A stretch of 64,000 nt of DNA from Alsobacter ponti (GTDB taxonomy: Bacteria > Pseudomonadota > Alphaproteobacteria > Rhizobiales > Beijerinckiaceae), in the NCBI RefSeq assembly GCF_024294805.1, contig NZ_JANCLU010000012.1, forward strand, positions 1-64,000, read 5' to 3'. This document shows, one piece after another, positions 49,373 through 58,756 of this stretch. The first letter of the stretch is position 1, and each line of letters starts with the position of its first letter. A model generated the notes under the pieces. That model made no database searches. It was not told the DNA's origin and worked only from the letters and a program-made list of their open reading frames with translations. Made by a program: the position numbers and the translations under genes.

Positions 49373-52294
49373 TCAATCGCCGCCGGACAGCGCCGACTTG
49401 GCCTTGGCCCACCAGCCGGCCTTGCGCGGCGCGGTCGGCTCCGCGCCGATGACGATCGGCTCGGTGGCCAGCACCTCGGGCTCGGGCGTCGGCGCGGGCT
49501 CGGCCGGGGCGGGCGCTTCCTCCCGGACGGGGGCGGGCGCGACCTCGGCGACGGGAGCAGGCCGCGGCGCGGGAGCCTCGGCAGCGGCCTGGGCGGAAGC
49601 GTTGCCCTCCGCTCCGGCCTCCGGAGCGGCCTCCGCGACGGCGGCCTCGGACGGCGCTTCGGCTGCGGCCTTGCGTGGCCGGCGGGCGCGCGGCTTGCGG
49701 ACGGGCGCGGCCTCGGCGGCCTCTGCCGCCGGGGCTTCCGGCGTCGGGGCCTCGCCGGCGGGCGCGACGGTCTCGCCGGCCTCGGCGGACACCTCGCCCT
49801 CGGCTCCGGCCTCGACCGCGCCTTCGCGCAGGCGGCGGCCGCCACGGCGGCCACGGCGGCGGCCGTTGCCGCGGTCGCGGCCCTCGGCGTCGCCCACCAT
49901 GCCGCCCTCGGCCTCGTTCAGCGCCAGCTCGGCGGCGATGTCGCTGCCCGGCTCGATGGTGGCGGTGCCGCCGAACACGACGCCGCTGACATCCGGCTGG
50001 GGCGCGTCGAGCGGCATGGGCGCGGCGCCGTTCAGCGGCTGGCCCTCCTGCCGGTCGCGACCGCCGCGACGGCGACGGCGACGGCGGCGGCGACGGCCGC
50101 CTTCGTCACCCTCGGCGCGGCGCTCGTCCTGGCGACGGTCGTCGCGCGGACGGTCCTCGCGACGCTCGCCGCGCCCGCGCTCGCCGCGCGGCTCGGACCG
50201 CTCGCGCTCCTCGCCCGGCGCGCGCGCCTCGGCCGGAGCGAGCTCGTCCGCGTCCTCATCGTCCTCGGCTTCCGCCACGTCCTCGAACTCCTCCTCCTCC
50301 GGCATGGCGACGCTGTCGACATGCACGGCGGCGGGGATGGGACGCGGGTTCAGCACCGGCTCGCCCCGCTCGATGGCGAAGGCGTGCTGCGCGGTGTGGG
50401 TTTCGTCGGCGAGAATGGTGATGTCGACGCCGAAGCGGTCCTCCAGCCCGCGCAGATGGCTGCGCTTCTGGTTGAGGATGTACAGCGCGATCTCGGTGCG
50501 GGTGCGCACGATGAGGTTGTGCGCGTTGCTCTTGATCAGCATCTCCTCGACGGCGCGCAACACGTGCAGCGCGACGGACGGCGTGGCGCGCACGATGCCC
50601 GCGCCGGCGCAGTGCGGGCACGGCACGGTGGAGCCTTCCAGCACGCCCGTGCGGATGCGCTGGCGCGACATCTCCATCAGGCCGAAGGGCGAGATGCGGC
50701 CGACCTGGATGCGGGCGCGATCGTTCTTGAGGGCCTCCTTCAACCGCCGCTCGACCGTGCGGTTGTTGCGGTTCTCCTCCATGTCGATGAAGTCGATCAC
50801 GATGAGGCCGGCGAGGTCGCGCAGGCGCAGCTGCCGGGCCACCTCGTCGGCGGCCTCGCAGTTCGTCTTGAGCGCGGTGTCCTCGATATTGTGCTCGCGC
50901 GTCGCGCGGCCCGAGTTGACGTCGATGGCGACCAGCGCCTCGGTCTGGTTGATGACGATATAGCCGCCGGATTTCAGCGTCACCTGGCTGGAGAACATCG
51001 CGTCGAGCTGCGCCTCGACCCCGAACCGGGCGAACAGCGGCTGAACGTCGCGGTAGGGCTTCACGTTCTTGGCATGGCTCGGCATGAGCATGCGCATGAA
51101 GTCCTTGGACTCCTTGTAGGCCGCCTCGCCGGCGACGAGCACTTCGTCGATGTCCTTGTTGTAGAGGTCGCGGATGGCGCGCTTGACCAGCGAGCCTTCC
51201 TCGTAGGTGAGGGCGGGCGCGGAGGACTGCAGCGTCAGCTCGCGCACCGTCTCCCACAGGCGCATCAGGTACTCGAAGTCGCGCTTGATCTCGGCCTTGG
51301 TGCGAGACGCGCCGGCCGTGCGCAGGATGACGCCCATCCCCTCCGGAACGTCGAGCTCCTGGGCGACCGACTTCAGCCGCTTGCGGTCCACCGCGTTGGT
51401 GATCTTGCGGGAAATGCCGCCGCCCCGGCCCGTATTGGGCATCAGCACCGAATAGCGGCCGGCGAGCGAGAGATAGGTGGTCAGCGCCGCGCCCTTGTTG
51501 CCGCGCTCCTCCTTGACGACCTGCACCAGCAGAACCTGCCGGCGCTTGATGACTTCCTGGATCTTGTACTGGCGGCGGATCTGGCGGGGGCGCTCCGGCA
51601 CCTCCTCCATCGCGTCCTCGGAGCCGACCTGCTCGATGACGGGCTCCTCGTGGGCCTCGCCGGCCTCGTCGTCGTGGTGGTCGTGGTCGTCGTGGTTGTC
51701 GTCGCCGGAGCGGTCGGACGATTCGGCCTCGGGCGCGGTCTCGGCTTCGGGCCGGGCATCGCCCTCGGGCTGGGTCTCGACGGAAGCGGTCGCATCCGCG
51801 TCGGCGGTCGTCTCGTGCGGCGCGGACTCGCCGGCTTCCTCGCCTGGCGTCGCGGCGGGCTCGCCCTCAAGCGGGGCGGCGGCTTCAGTCGCCTCGGCTT
51901 CGGCGCTCACCGCCTCGCCGGCGGCGGCGGACCGGGCGGCGTTGCGCGGGCGGCGGCGGTTGCCGCGGCCGCGGCGGCTCTCCTCGGCGTCGTCGGCCTC
52001 GCGCTCCTGGCGGGCGTCCTCGGCGAGCAGCGCCTGACGGTCGGCGACCGGGATCTGGTAGTAGTCGGGATGGATTTCGCTGAAGGCCAGGAAGCCGTGG
52101 CGGTTGCCGCCGTAGTCGACGAACGCCGCCTGCAGCGAGGGTTCGACGCGGATGACCTTGGCCAGATAGATATTGCCGCGGAGCTGTTTCTTGTTGGCGG
52201 CTTCGAAGTCGAACTCTTCGACCCTATTGCCGCGGACCACCACGACCCGGGTCTCTTCCGGGTGCGAGGCATCGATGAGCATCTTGTTCGCCAT
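49373..52294 (-). CDS. rne: Ribonuclease E
   Basis: 973 residues from ATG 52294. The S1 domain starts RGNIYLAKVIRVEPSLQAAFVDYGG and is split by a large acidic insert (about residues 95-235, rich in Glu/Ala/Asp/His) before KIQEVIKRRQVLLVQVVKEERGNKGAALTTYLSLAG; this insert is typical of alphaproteobacterial RNase E. The catalytic metal aspartates lie in LVAIDVNSGRA and LIVIDFIDMEENRNN, and the zinc-link is PCPHCAGAG. The C-terminal ~370 residues are disordered: an arginine-rich RNA-binding patch (RRRRRRRRRRGGRDR), then Ala/Pro/Glu-rich sequence ending KAGWWAKAKSALSGGD, where degradosome partners usually bind. It initiates mRNA decay and matures rRNA and tRNA. Confidence 0.97.
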   Translation of the reverse strand: MANKMLIDASHPEETRVVVVRGNRVEEFDFEAANKKQLRGNIYLAKVIRVEPSLQAAFVDYGGNRHGFLAFSEIHPDYYQIPVADRQALLAEDARQEREADDAEESRRGRGNRRRPRNAARSAAAGEAVSAEAEATEAAAPLEGEPAATPGEEAGESAPHETTADADATASVETQPEGDARPEAETAPEAESSDRSGDDNHDDHDHHDDEAGEAHEEPVIEQVGSEDAMEEVPERPRQIRRQYKIQEVIKRRQVLLVQVVKEERGNKGAALTTYLSLAGRYSVLMPNTGRGGGISRKITNAVDRKRLKSVAQELDVPEGMGVILRTAGASRTKAEIKRDFEYLMRLWETVRELTLQSSAPALTYEEGSLVKRAIRDLYNKDIDEVLVAGEAAYKESKDFMRMLMPSHAKNVKPYRDVQPLFARFGVEAQLDAMFSSQVTLKSGGYIVINQTEALVAIDVNSGRATREHNIEDTALKTNCEAADEVARQLRLRDLAGLIVIDFIDMEENRNNRTVERRLKEALKNDRARIQVGRISPFGLMEMSRQRIRTGVLEGSTVPCPHCAGAGIVRATPSVALHVLRAVEEMLIKSNAHNLIVRTRTEIALYILNQKRSHLRGLEDRFGVDITILADETHTAQHAFAIERGEPVLNPRPIPAAVHVDSVAMPEEEEFEDVAEAEDDEDADELAPAEARAPGEERERSEPRGERGRGERREDRPRDDRRQDERRAEGDEGGRRRRRRRRRRGGRDRQEGQPLNGAAPMPLDAPQPDVSGVVFGGTATIEPGSDIAAELALNEAEGGMVGDAEGRDRGNGRRRGRRGGRRLREGAVEAGAEGEVSAEAGETVAPAGEAPTPEAPAAEAAEAAPVRKPRARRPRKAAAEAPSEAAVAEAAPEAGAEGNASAQAAAEAPAPRPAPVAEVAPAPVREEAPAPAEPAPTPEPEVLATEPIVIGAEPTAPRKAGWWAKAKSALSGGD

Positions 52295-53000
52295 GAGGAA
52301 CTCTCAATGGCCCGGCTCCCCCGGGTCGGCCGGTTCCGTCGGGGCTCGTCCGCGATCGATGCGCGCAAGGGCGCGCGAGCGCGAGGCTGGAGACGGAACG
52401 GCGGTCGAAAAAGGGAGCAGAGCGCGGTTGACGCCGGAATGCGGCGTGGGTTGCGTCGTGCTGGGTTGATACTGGAACGGAAAGGACGGGGCTCGTGAGG
52501 CGAGAAACGCGAGCGCCGGCTGTCTGGCGACAGCCGCTGGAGATTGGCTCTCGACGGGTTCGGAGCAGCGCGCTCTCGCCCATTGACCTCGACACCTTTG
52601 AGGCCCGCGCGCGCGGCTCCTGGGCGGAGACGGGGCGGCGGACCGTTGCGCCTCGCCGGGCCGATCAGGCGCCGGGCACGAGACATTGACGGATCAAGCA
52701 AGTCCTGTGCCCCGGCTGAACTGGAAACGGGTCCAAGAGCCGGGAGACGAAACGCGACAAGCGACGGGAAACCCGGACGAGGTCTTCCGCACCGCATCGC
52801 GCGGGTTGCATGACGATCCTCTCTTAACGACCGAATGGCCGATTTGGCAAGCGTGAGGTGAACTGTGTCGCGCGCGCCACAGCCGCCGGTGAAACCGCGA
52901 GGGCCGGTCACGGTTGGTTAACCAGTCGGCTCCTATAGCCTAAGAAGGCGAAGGCCTTGCCGGGCCGTCGTCGCGGGGGCGACGCTCACCGAGGGTGTCC
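52295..53000. other. Long intergenic region: rne 5' leader and divergent amiC promoter
   Basis: About 700 nt without a supported gene. Long, structured 5' leaders are usual for rne because the enzyme cuts its own message; the length here fits that. The promoter zone is probably around 52810-52940, where GC drops (CTCTTAACGACC, GGTTGGTTAACCAG). No second gene or tRNA is seen; the open frames here are GC-driven. Confidence 0.5.
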
Positions 53001-54305
53001 ATGCCGATGATCGGGCCGCTCCGGCGGCGTTCCGGAGAGGGATCGAAGCGACCGGGCGTCGCCGCGTGGCGGCTTGTCGCGCTCGCCGCCGCGCTGTGCG
53101 CCGCACCCGGCCTCGCGCTCGCCGGCTCCGCGACGCCGCGCCAGACCGCCCAGACCGCGACCGCCGCCCCGCCGCCGGGCGCCGGGATTCCCGGGGCCCT
53201 CGACGCCCAGCTCGCCGCCGACGCGACGCAGGCGCGCCTGTCCTTCACCGTCACCGCTCCGCTGGAGCCGCGCGTCTCCGTGCTGGAGAAGCCGGACCGC
53301 ATCGTGCTCGACCTGCCGGAAGTGAACTTCCCCGCGCCGCTCGATCTCGGCCGCAAGGGCAGGGGGCTGGTGAAATCGCTGCGCTACGGCATGGTCGCGC
53401 CCGGCCGCTCGCGCATCGTCATCGAGCTGGCGAGCCCGGCGCTTCCCGGCGAGGCGCGCAACGAGCCCGCCGCCGGCGGGGCGCTGTCCTTCTCCATCGA
53501 GCTGCGCAAGACCGACCGCGAGGCCTATTCCCGCCAGGCGGTGGCCGCGCTGCCGCCGCTGCCGCAATCGGCCGCGCCCAAGCCCGCGCCGGCCGGCGAC
53601 CGCCGGCCCGTCGTGGTGCTCGACCCGGGGCATGGCGGCATCGACACCGGGGCCATCGGCATCGCCCAGACCATCGAGAAGGACGTCGCGCTCGCCTTCA
53701 CCAGGGAGTTGCGCGACAAGCTGGAGAAGAGCGGCCTCGTCCGCGTCGTCATGACGCGCGACGGCGACAGCTTCGTGTCGCTGGGCGAGCGCGTGCGCAT
53801 GGCGCAGGCGCAGCAGGCGAGCCTGTTCGTCTCCATTCACGCCGACACGCTGACGGTCAGTCCCGAGGTGCGCGGCCTCACCGTCTACACCAATTCCGAC
53901 CGCGCCTCGGACGCCGAGGCGGCGCGGCTGGCCGAATCGGAAAACCTCGCCGACAGCGCCGTCGGGCTGGCGCTTCCGGAGACCTACGAGGACATCGCCG
54001 GCATCCTGGGCGACCTCACGGTGCGCGAGACGCGCAATTTCTCGCATCTCTTCGCCCGGACGCTGCTAGGCCAGCTCGACGGCGCGTCGCGCCTCAACAA
54101 GAACCCGGCGCGCTCGGCCGGATTCGTCGTGCTGCGCGCGCCGGACGTGCCCTCCGTCCTCGTGGAGCTCGGCTATCTGTCGAGCAAGTCCGACGTCGAG
54201 CTGTTGAAGACGGCGGCGTGGCGCGACAAGGCGTCGGACGCCATCGCCGCCGCGGTGATCTCGTTCCTGGCCCCGCGCCTGGCGCACCAGGAAACGTCGA
54301 ACTGA
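53001..54305 (+). CDS. amiC: N-acetylmuramoyl-L-alanine amidase (AMIN + Amidase_3), AmiC type
   Basis: 434 residues from ATG 53001 (GAGG 6 nt upstream; GTG 52995 overlaps that site). A signal peptide lies at AAWRLVALAAALCAAPGLALAG. An AMIN domain follows (RLSFTVTAPLEPRVSVLEKPDRIVLDLPEV), then a linker and the zinc amidase: VVVLDPGHGGIDTGAIG (first His), the Glu in TIEKDVALAF, the His in SLFVSIHADTL, and the catalytic Glu in SVLVELGYLSSKSD. It cuts the peptide from the glycan during cell separation. The gene is divergent from rne and just upstream of mrcA, the usual order in Rhizobiales. Confidence 0.95.
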   Translation: MPMIGPLRRRSGEGSKRPGVAAWRLVALAAALCAAPGLALAGSATPRQTAQTATAAPPPGAGIPGALDAQLAADATQARLSFTVTAPLEPRVSVLEKPDRIVLDLPEVNFPAPLDLGRKGRGLVKSLRYGMVAPGRSRIVIELASPALPGEARNEPAAGGALSFSIELRKTDREAYSRQAVAALPPLPQSAAPKPAPAGDRRPVVVLDPGHGGIDTGAIGIAQTIEKDVALAFTRELRDKLEKSGLVRVVMTRDGDSFVSLGERVRMAQAQQASLFVSIHADTLTVSPEVRGLTVYTNSDRASDAEAARLAESENLADSAVGLALPETYEDIAGILGDLTVRETRNFSHLFARTLLGQLDGASRLNKNPARSAGFVVLRAPDVPSVLVELGYLSSKSDVELLKTAAWRDKASDAIAAAVISFLAPRLAHQETSN

Positions 54306-54536
54306 GGCTCCGCGGCGCTCCGGTCGTGTTTTGACCACATTGCGCGGGCAACCCATCACGGACCACCGCGCGTAGCGCCGCCTCCGCAAGAGTTGTATTG
54401 CCGGCGGCTCCGGAGTGGTAGATTAAGGCCCGTCATCCGCGTCGCGCGCCGCCGCGGGGACGAGCCGCCTGTCGGGCCGGCGCGCGAGCGACCGGCGCGA
54501 GCGACCCCTGATGCTGAAGCGACGGCCCGGATCCCG

Positions 54537-56957
54537 ATGCGTTACGTTCTGCGACTGATCGGCTTTCTGTTCACCGCGGGAGCGATCGTCTTCCTCGTCG
54601 GCGCGGCCGGCATGGCGTTCCTGCTGTGGAAATACTCGCAGGACCTGCCCGACTATTCGCAGCTCGCCACGCACGAGCCGTCGGTGATGACGCGCGTCCA
54701 TGCCGGCGACGGCAGCCTGCTCGCCGAGTACGCGCGCGAGCGCCGCCTGTTCACGCCGATCCAGGCCGTGCCGAAGATGGTGGTCGCCGCCTTCCTCTCG
54801 GCCGAGGACAAGAATTTCTACAAGCACCCGGGCGTCGACATCGAGGGCATCGGCCGCGCCGCCGTCTATTATCTGCGCCGCGAGAAGGGCCAGCGCCCGC
54901 AGGGCGCCTCCACCATCACGCAGCAGGTCGCCAAGAACTTCCTGCTCTCCAACGAGCAGACCTTCGACCGCAAGATCAAGGAGCTGCTGCTCGCGCTGCG
55001 GATCGAGAACACCTACACCAAGGACAAGATCCTCGAGCTGTACCTCAACGAGATCTATCTCGGGCTCGGCAATTACGGCGTCGCCGCCGCTTCGCTCAAC
55101 TATTTCGGCAAATCGGTCCACGAGCTGACCATCGCCGAGGCGGCCTACCTCGCCGCCCTGCCCAAGGCGCCGAACAACTACCACCCGTACCGCTTCCGCG
55201 AGGCGGCCACCGCGCGGCGCAACTACGTCATCGACCGCATGGTCGAGAACGGCTACGTGTCGCGCGAGGACGGGGAGGCGGCGCGCAAGGAGCCGCTTAA
55301 CGTCAACCCGCGCTCGCTGTCGCCCAACACCTTCGCCGCCGGCTTCTTCGCCGAGGAGGTGCGCCGCGAGCTGGCCGACCGCTACGGCGAGAAGAAGCTG
55401 TACGAGGGCGGCCTGTCCGTCCGCACCACGCTCGATCCCAAGATGCAGCTGATGGCGCGCAAGGCGCTGACCGACGGCCTGGTGCGCTACGACGAGGCGC
55501 ATGGCTGGCGCGGCGCCATCCAGCGGCTCGAGTCGTCGTCGCGCGAATGGGGCGAGGCGCTGGCCGAGGTGCCGACGCTGGGCGACGTCCAGCCCTGGCG
55601 GCTCGGCGTCGTGCTGGACGTCAACGGCGACGTGGCGCGCGTCGGGCTGCAGCCCCGCCGCGAGCCGTCGGGGGCCGTCGAGCGCGCCCGCGAGATCGGC
55701 ACGATCAACAATGACGGCGCCAAGTGGACGCGCAAGCCGGTGCGGCAGGTGCTGTCGCCCGGCGACGTGATCTATGTCGAGCCGGAGGGCTCGGGCGCGA
55801 CGTTGCGCCTGCGCCAGATGCCCGAGATTTCGGGCGCGATCGTCGCCATGGACCCGTATACCGGCCGCGTGCTGGCCATGGTCGGCGGCTTCTCCTTCGA
55901 CCAGTCGAAGTTCAACCGCGCCACCCAGGCGCTGCGCCAGCCGGGCTCCTCGTTCAAGCCGTTCGTCTACGCCACGGCGCTCGACAACGGCTACACGCCG
56001 TCGAGCGTGGTTCTCGACGCGCCGATCGAGATCGACGCCGGCGCGGGGCAGGAGATCTGGCGGCCCGACAACTACGACGGCAAGTTCGCCGGCCCGCGCA
56101 CGCTGCGCTACGGGATCGAGCACTCCAAGAACCTGATGACGGTGCGCCTCGCGCAGGATGTCGGCATGCCGCTCATCGCCGAGTACGCGCGCCGCTTCGG
56201 CGTCTACGACGACTTGCCGCCGCTGCTCTCCATGTCGCTGGGCGCGGGCGAGACGACCGTGCTGCGCATGACCACCGCCTATTCGATGTTCGTGAACGGC
56301 GGCAAGCGCATCAAGTCGACGCTGATCGACCGCATCCAGGACCGCTGGGGCCAGACGATCTACCGCCACGACGAGCGCCAGTGCGTGGGCTGCGACGCCG
56401 AAAAGTTCAGCGGCCAGAACGAGCCGCGCCTCGTCGACCGGCGCGAGCAGGTGCTGGACCCGCTGACCGCCTACCAGATCACCTCGATGCTGGAAGGCGT
56501 GGTGCAACGCGGCACGGCGACCGTGGTGAAGGAAGTCGGCAAGCCGCTGGCCGGCAAGACCGGCACCACCAACGACGCCAAGGACGTGTGGTTCGTCGGC
56601 TTCTCGCCGGACCTCGCCGTCGGCGTCTACATGGGCTACGACAAGCCGCGCTCGCTCGGCAATTCGGCGACGGCCGGCCAGTACGCCGCCCCGATCTTCC
56701 GCGACTTCATGAAGGTCGCGCTGGCCGACAAGCCGGCCACGCCGTTCCGCGTGCCGCCCGGCATCAAGCTCATCCGCGTCGCCAGCGGCACCGGCATGCG
56801 CGCCGGCCCGGGCGAGAACTCGATCCTGGAAGCCTTCAAGCCCGGCACCGGTCCGCCCGAGACCTTCTCAGTCATCGGCGACACGGGTGGACGACCGTTC
56901 AGCCTGTCGCCGGAGATGGACCGGGCCGTGGGCTCGGGCACCGGCGGGCTCTACTGA
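54537..56957 (+). CDS. mrcA: Penicillin-binding protein 1A (bifunctional GT51/transpeptidase)
   Basis: 806 residues from ATG 54537; the open frame extends upstream, but the membrane anchor begins here (RYVLRLIGFLFTAGAIVFLVGAAGMAFLL). The glycosyltransferase domain has the catalytic SAEDKNFYKHPGVD and QGASTITQQVAKNFLL. An OB-like insert precedes the transpeptidase, whose motifs are QPGSSFKPFVY (SxxK), SKNLMT (SxN) and GKTGTTNDAKDVWFVGF (KTG). It polymerises and cross-links peptidoglycan in the periplasm. It lies 231 nt after amiC and ends in a strong terminator. Confidence 0.97.
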   Translation: MRYVLRLIGFLFTAGAIVFLVGAAGMAFLLWKYSQDLPDYSQLATHEPSVMTRVHAGDGSLLAEYARERRLFTPIQAVPKMVVAAFLSAEDKNFYKHPGVDIEGIGRAAVYYLRREKGQRPQGASTITQQVAKNFLLSNEQTFDRKIKELLLALRIENTYTKDKILELYLNEIYLGLGNYGVAAASLNYFGKSVHELTIAEAAYLAALPKAPNNYHPYRFREAATARRNYVIDRMVENGYVSREDGEAARKEPLNVNPRSLSPNTFAAGFFAEEVRRELADRYGEKKLYEGGLSVRTTLDPKMQLMARKALTDGLVRYDEAHGWRGAIQRLESSSREWGEALAEVPTLGDVQPWRLGVVLDVNGDVARVGLQPRREPSGAVERAREIGTINNDGAKWTRKPVRQVLSPGDVIYVEPEGSGATLRLRQMPEISGAIVAMDPYTGRVLAMVGGFSFDQSKFNRATQALRQPGSSFKPFVYATALDNGYTPSSVVLDAPIEIDAGAGQEIWRPDNYDGKFAGPRTLRYGIEHSKNLMTVRLAQDVGMPLIAEYARRFGVYDDLPPLLSMSLGAGETTVLRMTTAYSMFVNGGKRIKSTLIDRIQDRWGQTIYRHDERQCVGCDAEKFSGQNEPRLVDRREQVLDPLTAYQITSMLEGVVQRGTATVVKEVGKPLAGKTGTTNDAKDVWFVGFSPDLAVGVYMGYDKPRSLGNSATAGQYAAPIFRDFMKVALADKPATPFRVPPGIKLIRVASGTGMRAGPGENSILEAFKPGTGPPETFSVIGDTGGRPFSLSPEMDRAVGSGTGGLY

Positions 56958-56975
56958 CGCCAGACATCTAACGCG

Positions 56976-57005
56976 AAAGCCCGGCCCCTCGGCCGGGCTT
57001 TTTGC
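56976..57005 (+). terminator. Rho-independent terminator of mrcA
   Basis: Perfect 11-bp stem AAAGCCCGGCC / GGCCGGGCTTT with a 4-nt loop and a T-run, 19 nt after the mrcA stop codon. Confidence 0.92.
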
Positions 57006-57288
57006 TTGGCGGCCGGGCGTCGAGACGGGCGAAGTCGTGGCGGAAGTGGACCGGTCCGGCTGGCCCGGTTCGTGGCGCAAGCGTCGTTCCGCAGCGCAAG
57101 CGTCTTTCGTTAGCGCGGGCCTCCGGCCCGCCCGTTCCCGGACCGGTGGAGCGACAGCGGAACCGGAGCCGGGACCCAGCGCAATATGTCGCGCGTCAGC
57201 GCGCCACTATGGGCCGTCTCCATGAAGCGCCGCTTCGCGGCAGCATCCATGCGCTGGACCCCGGATGCCCCTCCGCTGACGCTGCGGG

Positions 57289-57393
57289 GCTCCGGGGACG
57301 GGCGGACTGGCGTCCGCCCTTTAGGGTTCGGGAGACGGGCGGACGGGGCCCGCCCTTTGGGTTCGGGAGACGGGCGAACGAAGGTCCGCCCTA
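57289..57393. repeat. Three tandem 35-nt hairpin units
   Basis: Units at 57289-57323, 57324-57358 and 57359-57393. Units 2 and 3 both begin GGGTTCGGGAGACGGGCG and end in CGCCCT plus T or A; unit 1 is a diverged copy. Each contains an inverted repeat; unit 1 is perfect (GGGCGGAC-TGGC-GTCCGCCC, 57300-57319), and units 2 and 3 are imperfect. Confidence 0.8.
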
Positions 57394-57451
57394 GGTTGCG
57401 GCGGCACGTCCGCCGTCCCTTGCGTCGGCGTTTTTCCCCCTCATGACCGCC

Positions 57452-57477
57452 GGAACAGAAGCCCTCGCCATCTCGTT
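57452..57477 (+). promoter_or_regulatory. EcfG (general stress sigma factor) type promoter
   Basis: GGAAC (57452-57456), 17-nt spacer, CGTT (57474-57477). This matches the alphaproteobacterial EcfG/RpoE2 consensus GGAAC-N16/17-CGTT. It lies 53 nt before the ATG of the three-gene envelope stress operon. Confidence 0.7.
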
Positions 57478-57529
57478 GATGGGCGAACGGGCCGCTTGAG
57501 CCCTGTCCAGCAGCGAGAGTGAGAACGCC

Positions 57530-58756
57530 ATGGAAAGCGGAAAGAATCCGGGCTCCTCCAGCCCCGGTTCGGAGGGGCGGTCCGGCATGCCGGGTGGTCC
57601 CACGCCCAAGCGAATTGACGCGCCGACCGCCGTGTCGGGCGACGAGAACATCACCGACACCGCGCGCCGCGCCGCCTCGCAGGCGGCGTCCAGCGCATCC
57701 GAGATGGCCGGCGACCTGGCCGACCGGGCGCGCACGGCCGCGGGCGAGGCCGTGTCCGGCCTGCGCGAGCGGGCCGAGGATCTCGTCGGGAGCCAGAAGA
57801 GCCGCAGCGCCGATTATCTCCAGGCCTTCTCCCGCGCCGCCGACGCGGCGGCGGGCGAGCTGCGCGACACGTCTCCCTACATGGCCAACCAGATCGGCAC
57901 CATGGCGCGCAGCGTCGACGACCTGGCCCGCAACGTCCGAGACCGGAGTGTTGGCGACATGATGCGCCGTCTGAACGAGTTCGCCCGCCGCGAACCGACC
58001 GCCTTCGTGGCGGGGTCGGTCGTCGCCGGCTTCTTCCTCTCGCGGCTGCTGAAGGCCTCGGCCGAGCGGCAGGGCGCCTACCAGGGCGGCCGCCAGGCCT
58101 CCAGCGGCTCCGGCATGGGGCGCGGCTCGTCCGGCGGTCGTCCCATGGGCGGCCAGGGCGGCGGCCAGCGCGCCGGCATGAGCGGCGGCGGTGGTTCCGG
58201 CATGAGCGGAGGCGGTCGTCCCGGCATGAGCGGAGGCGGTCGTCCGGGGATGAGCGGTTCGTCCGGCATGTCGTCCGGCGGTTCGCGTCCGGGCATGGGC
58301 GGTTCGTCCGGCTCGTCGCGGCCCGGGATGGGCGGCTCGTCGTCCGGCATGGGCGGTTCGTCCTCCGGCGGTTCGTCCTCCGGGATGGGCGGCTCGGCTG
58401 GCGGCGGTTCGTCCGCGAGCCCCGGCGGCTCGTCCGCGAACCGGCCGGGCTCCGGCGCGGGATCCGCGGGCTCCGGCTCCGGGGCTTCGGGCGCATCCAC
58501 GCAGGGCAGCTCGGGAACCGGCGGCTCGCCGAACCGGTCGAGCGAGCCGGGCGGCGCGTCCCGGTCTCCCGGCGGCGGTTCTTCCGGCGGAACTCCCAAC
58601 ACGTCCTCGAGCCCCGGCTCGATCTCCGGCGCGGGGCTGCAGGGGCAGACCGGCCAGCCCGGCCAGGCCTCCAACCAGACGGGCGCGTCCGTGAACCCGG
58701 GCGGCCCCAAGGGCGGTCCGGCCGGCGGCAGCGGAGGGGGAAGCCGCAATGTCTGA
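57530..58756 (+). CDS. Nutrient-deprivation-induced-type protein with Gly/Ser-rich tail
   Basis: 408 residues from ATG 57530. Residues ~35-150 are amphipathic Ala-rich helices (DTARRAASQAASSASEMAGDLADRART, VDDLARNVRDRSV), as in apolipoprotein- or LEA-like stress proteins. A membrane segment follows (RREPTAFVAGSVVAGFFLSRLLKAS, ~160-180). The last ~220 residues are Gly/Ser/Met-rich with short peptide repeats (RPGMSGGG, SSGMGGSS). The gene order with a Holin-X protein and a DUF3618 protein is the known rhizobial stress trio. It overlaps the next gene by 8 nt and follows an EcfG-type promoter. A role in envelope stability during starvation is inferred. Confidence 0.83.
   Translation: MESGKNPGSSSPGSEGRSGMPGGPTPKRIDAPTAVSGDENITDTARRAASQAASSASEMAGDLADRARTAAGEAVSGLRERAEDLVGSQKSRSADYLQAFSRAADAAAGELRDTSPYMANQIGTMARSVDDLARNVRDRSVGDMMRRLNEFARREPTAFVAGSVVAGFFLSRLLKASAERQGAYQGGRQASSGSGMGRGSSGGRPMGGQGGGQRAGMSGGGGSGMSGGGRPGMSGGGRPGMSGSSGMSSGGSRPGMGGSSGSSRPGMGGSSSGMGGSSSGGSSSGMGGSAGGGSSASPGGSSANRPGSGAGSAGSGSGASGASTQGSSGTGGSPNRSSEPGGASRSPGGGSSGGTPNTSSSPGSISGAGLQGQTGQPGQASNQTGASVNPGGPKGGPAGGSGGGSRNV

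Larger units (their letters stand above)
57006..57529. other. Intergenic region with hairpin repeats and stress promoter
   Basis: About 520 nt. It contains a simple hairpin GCGGGCC-TCC-GGCCCGC near 57114, the three 35-nt repeat units at 57289-57393 and the EcfG-type promoter at 57452. No coding gene is supported. Confidence 0.6.
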
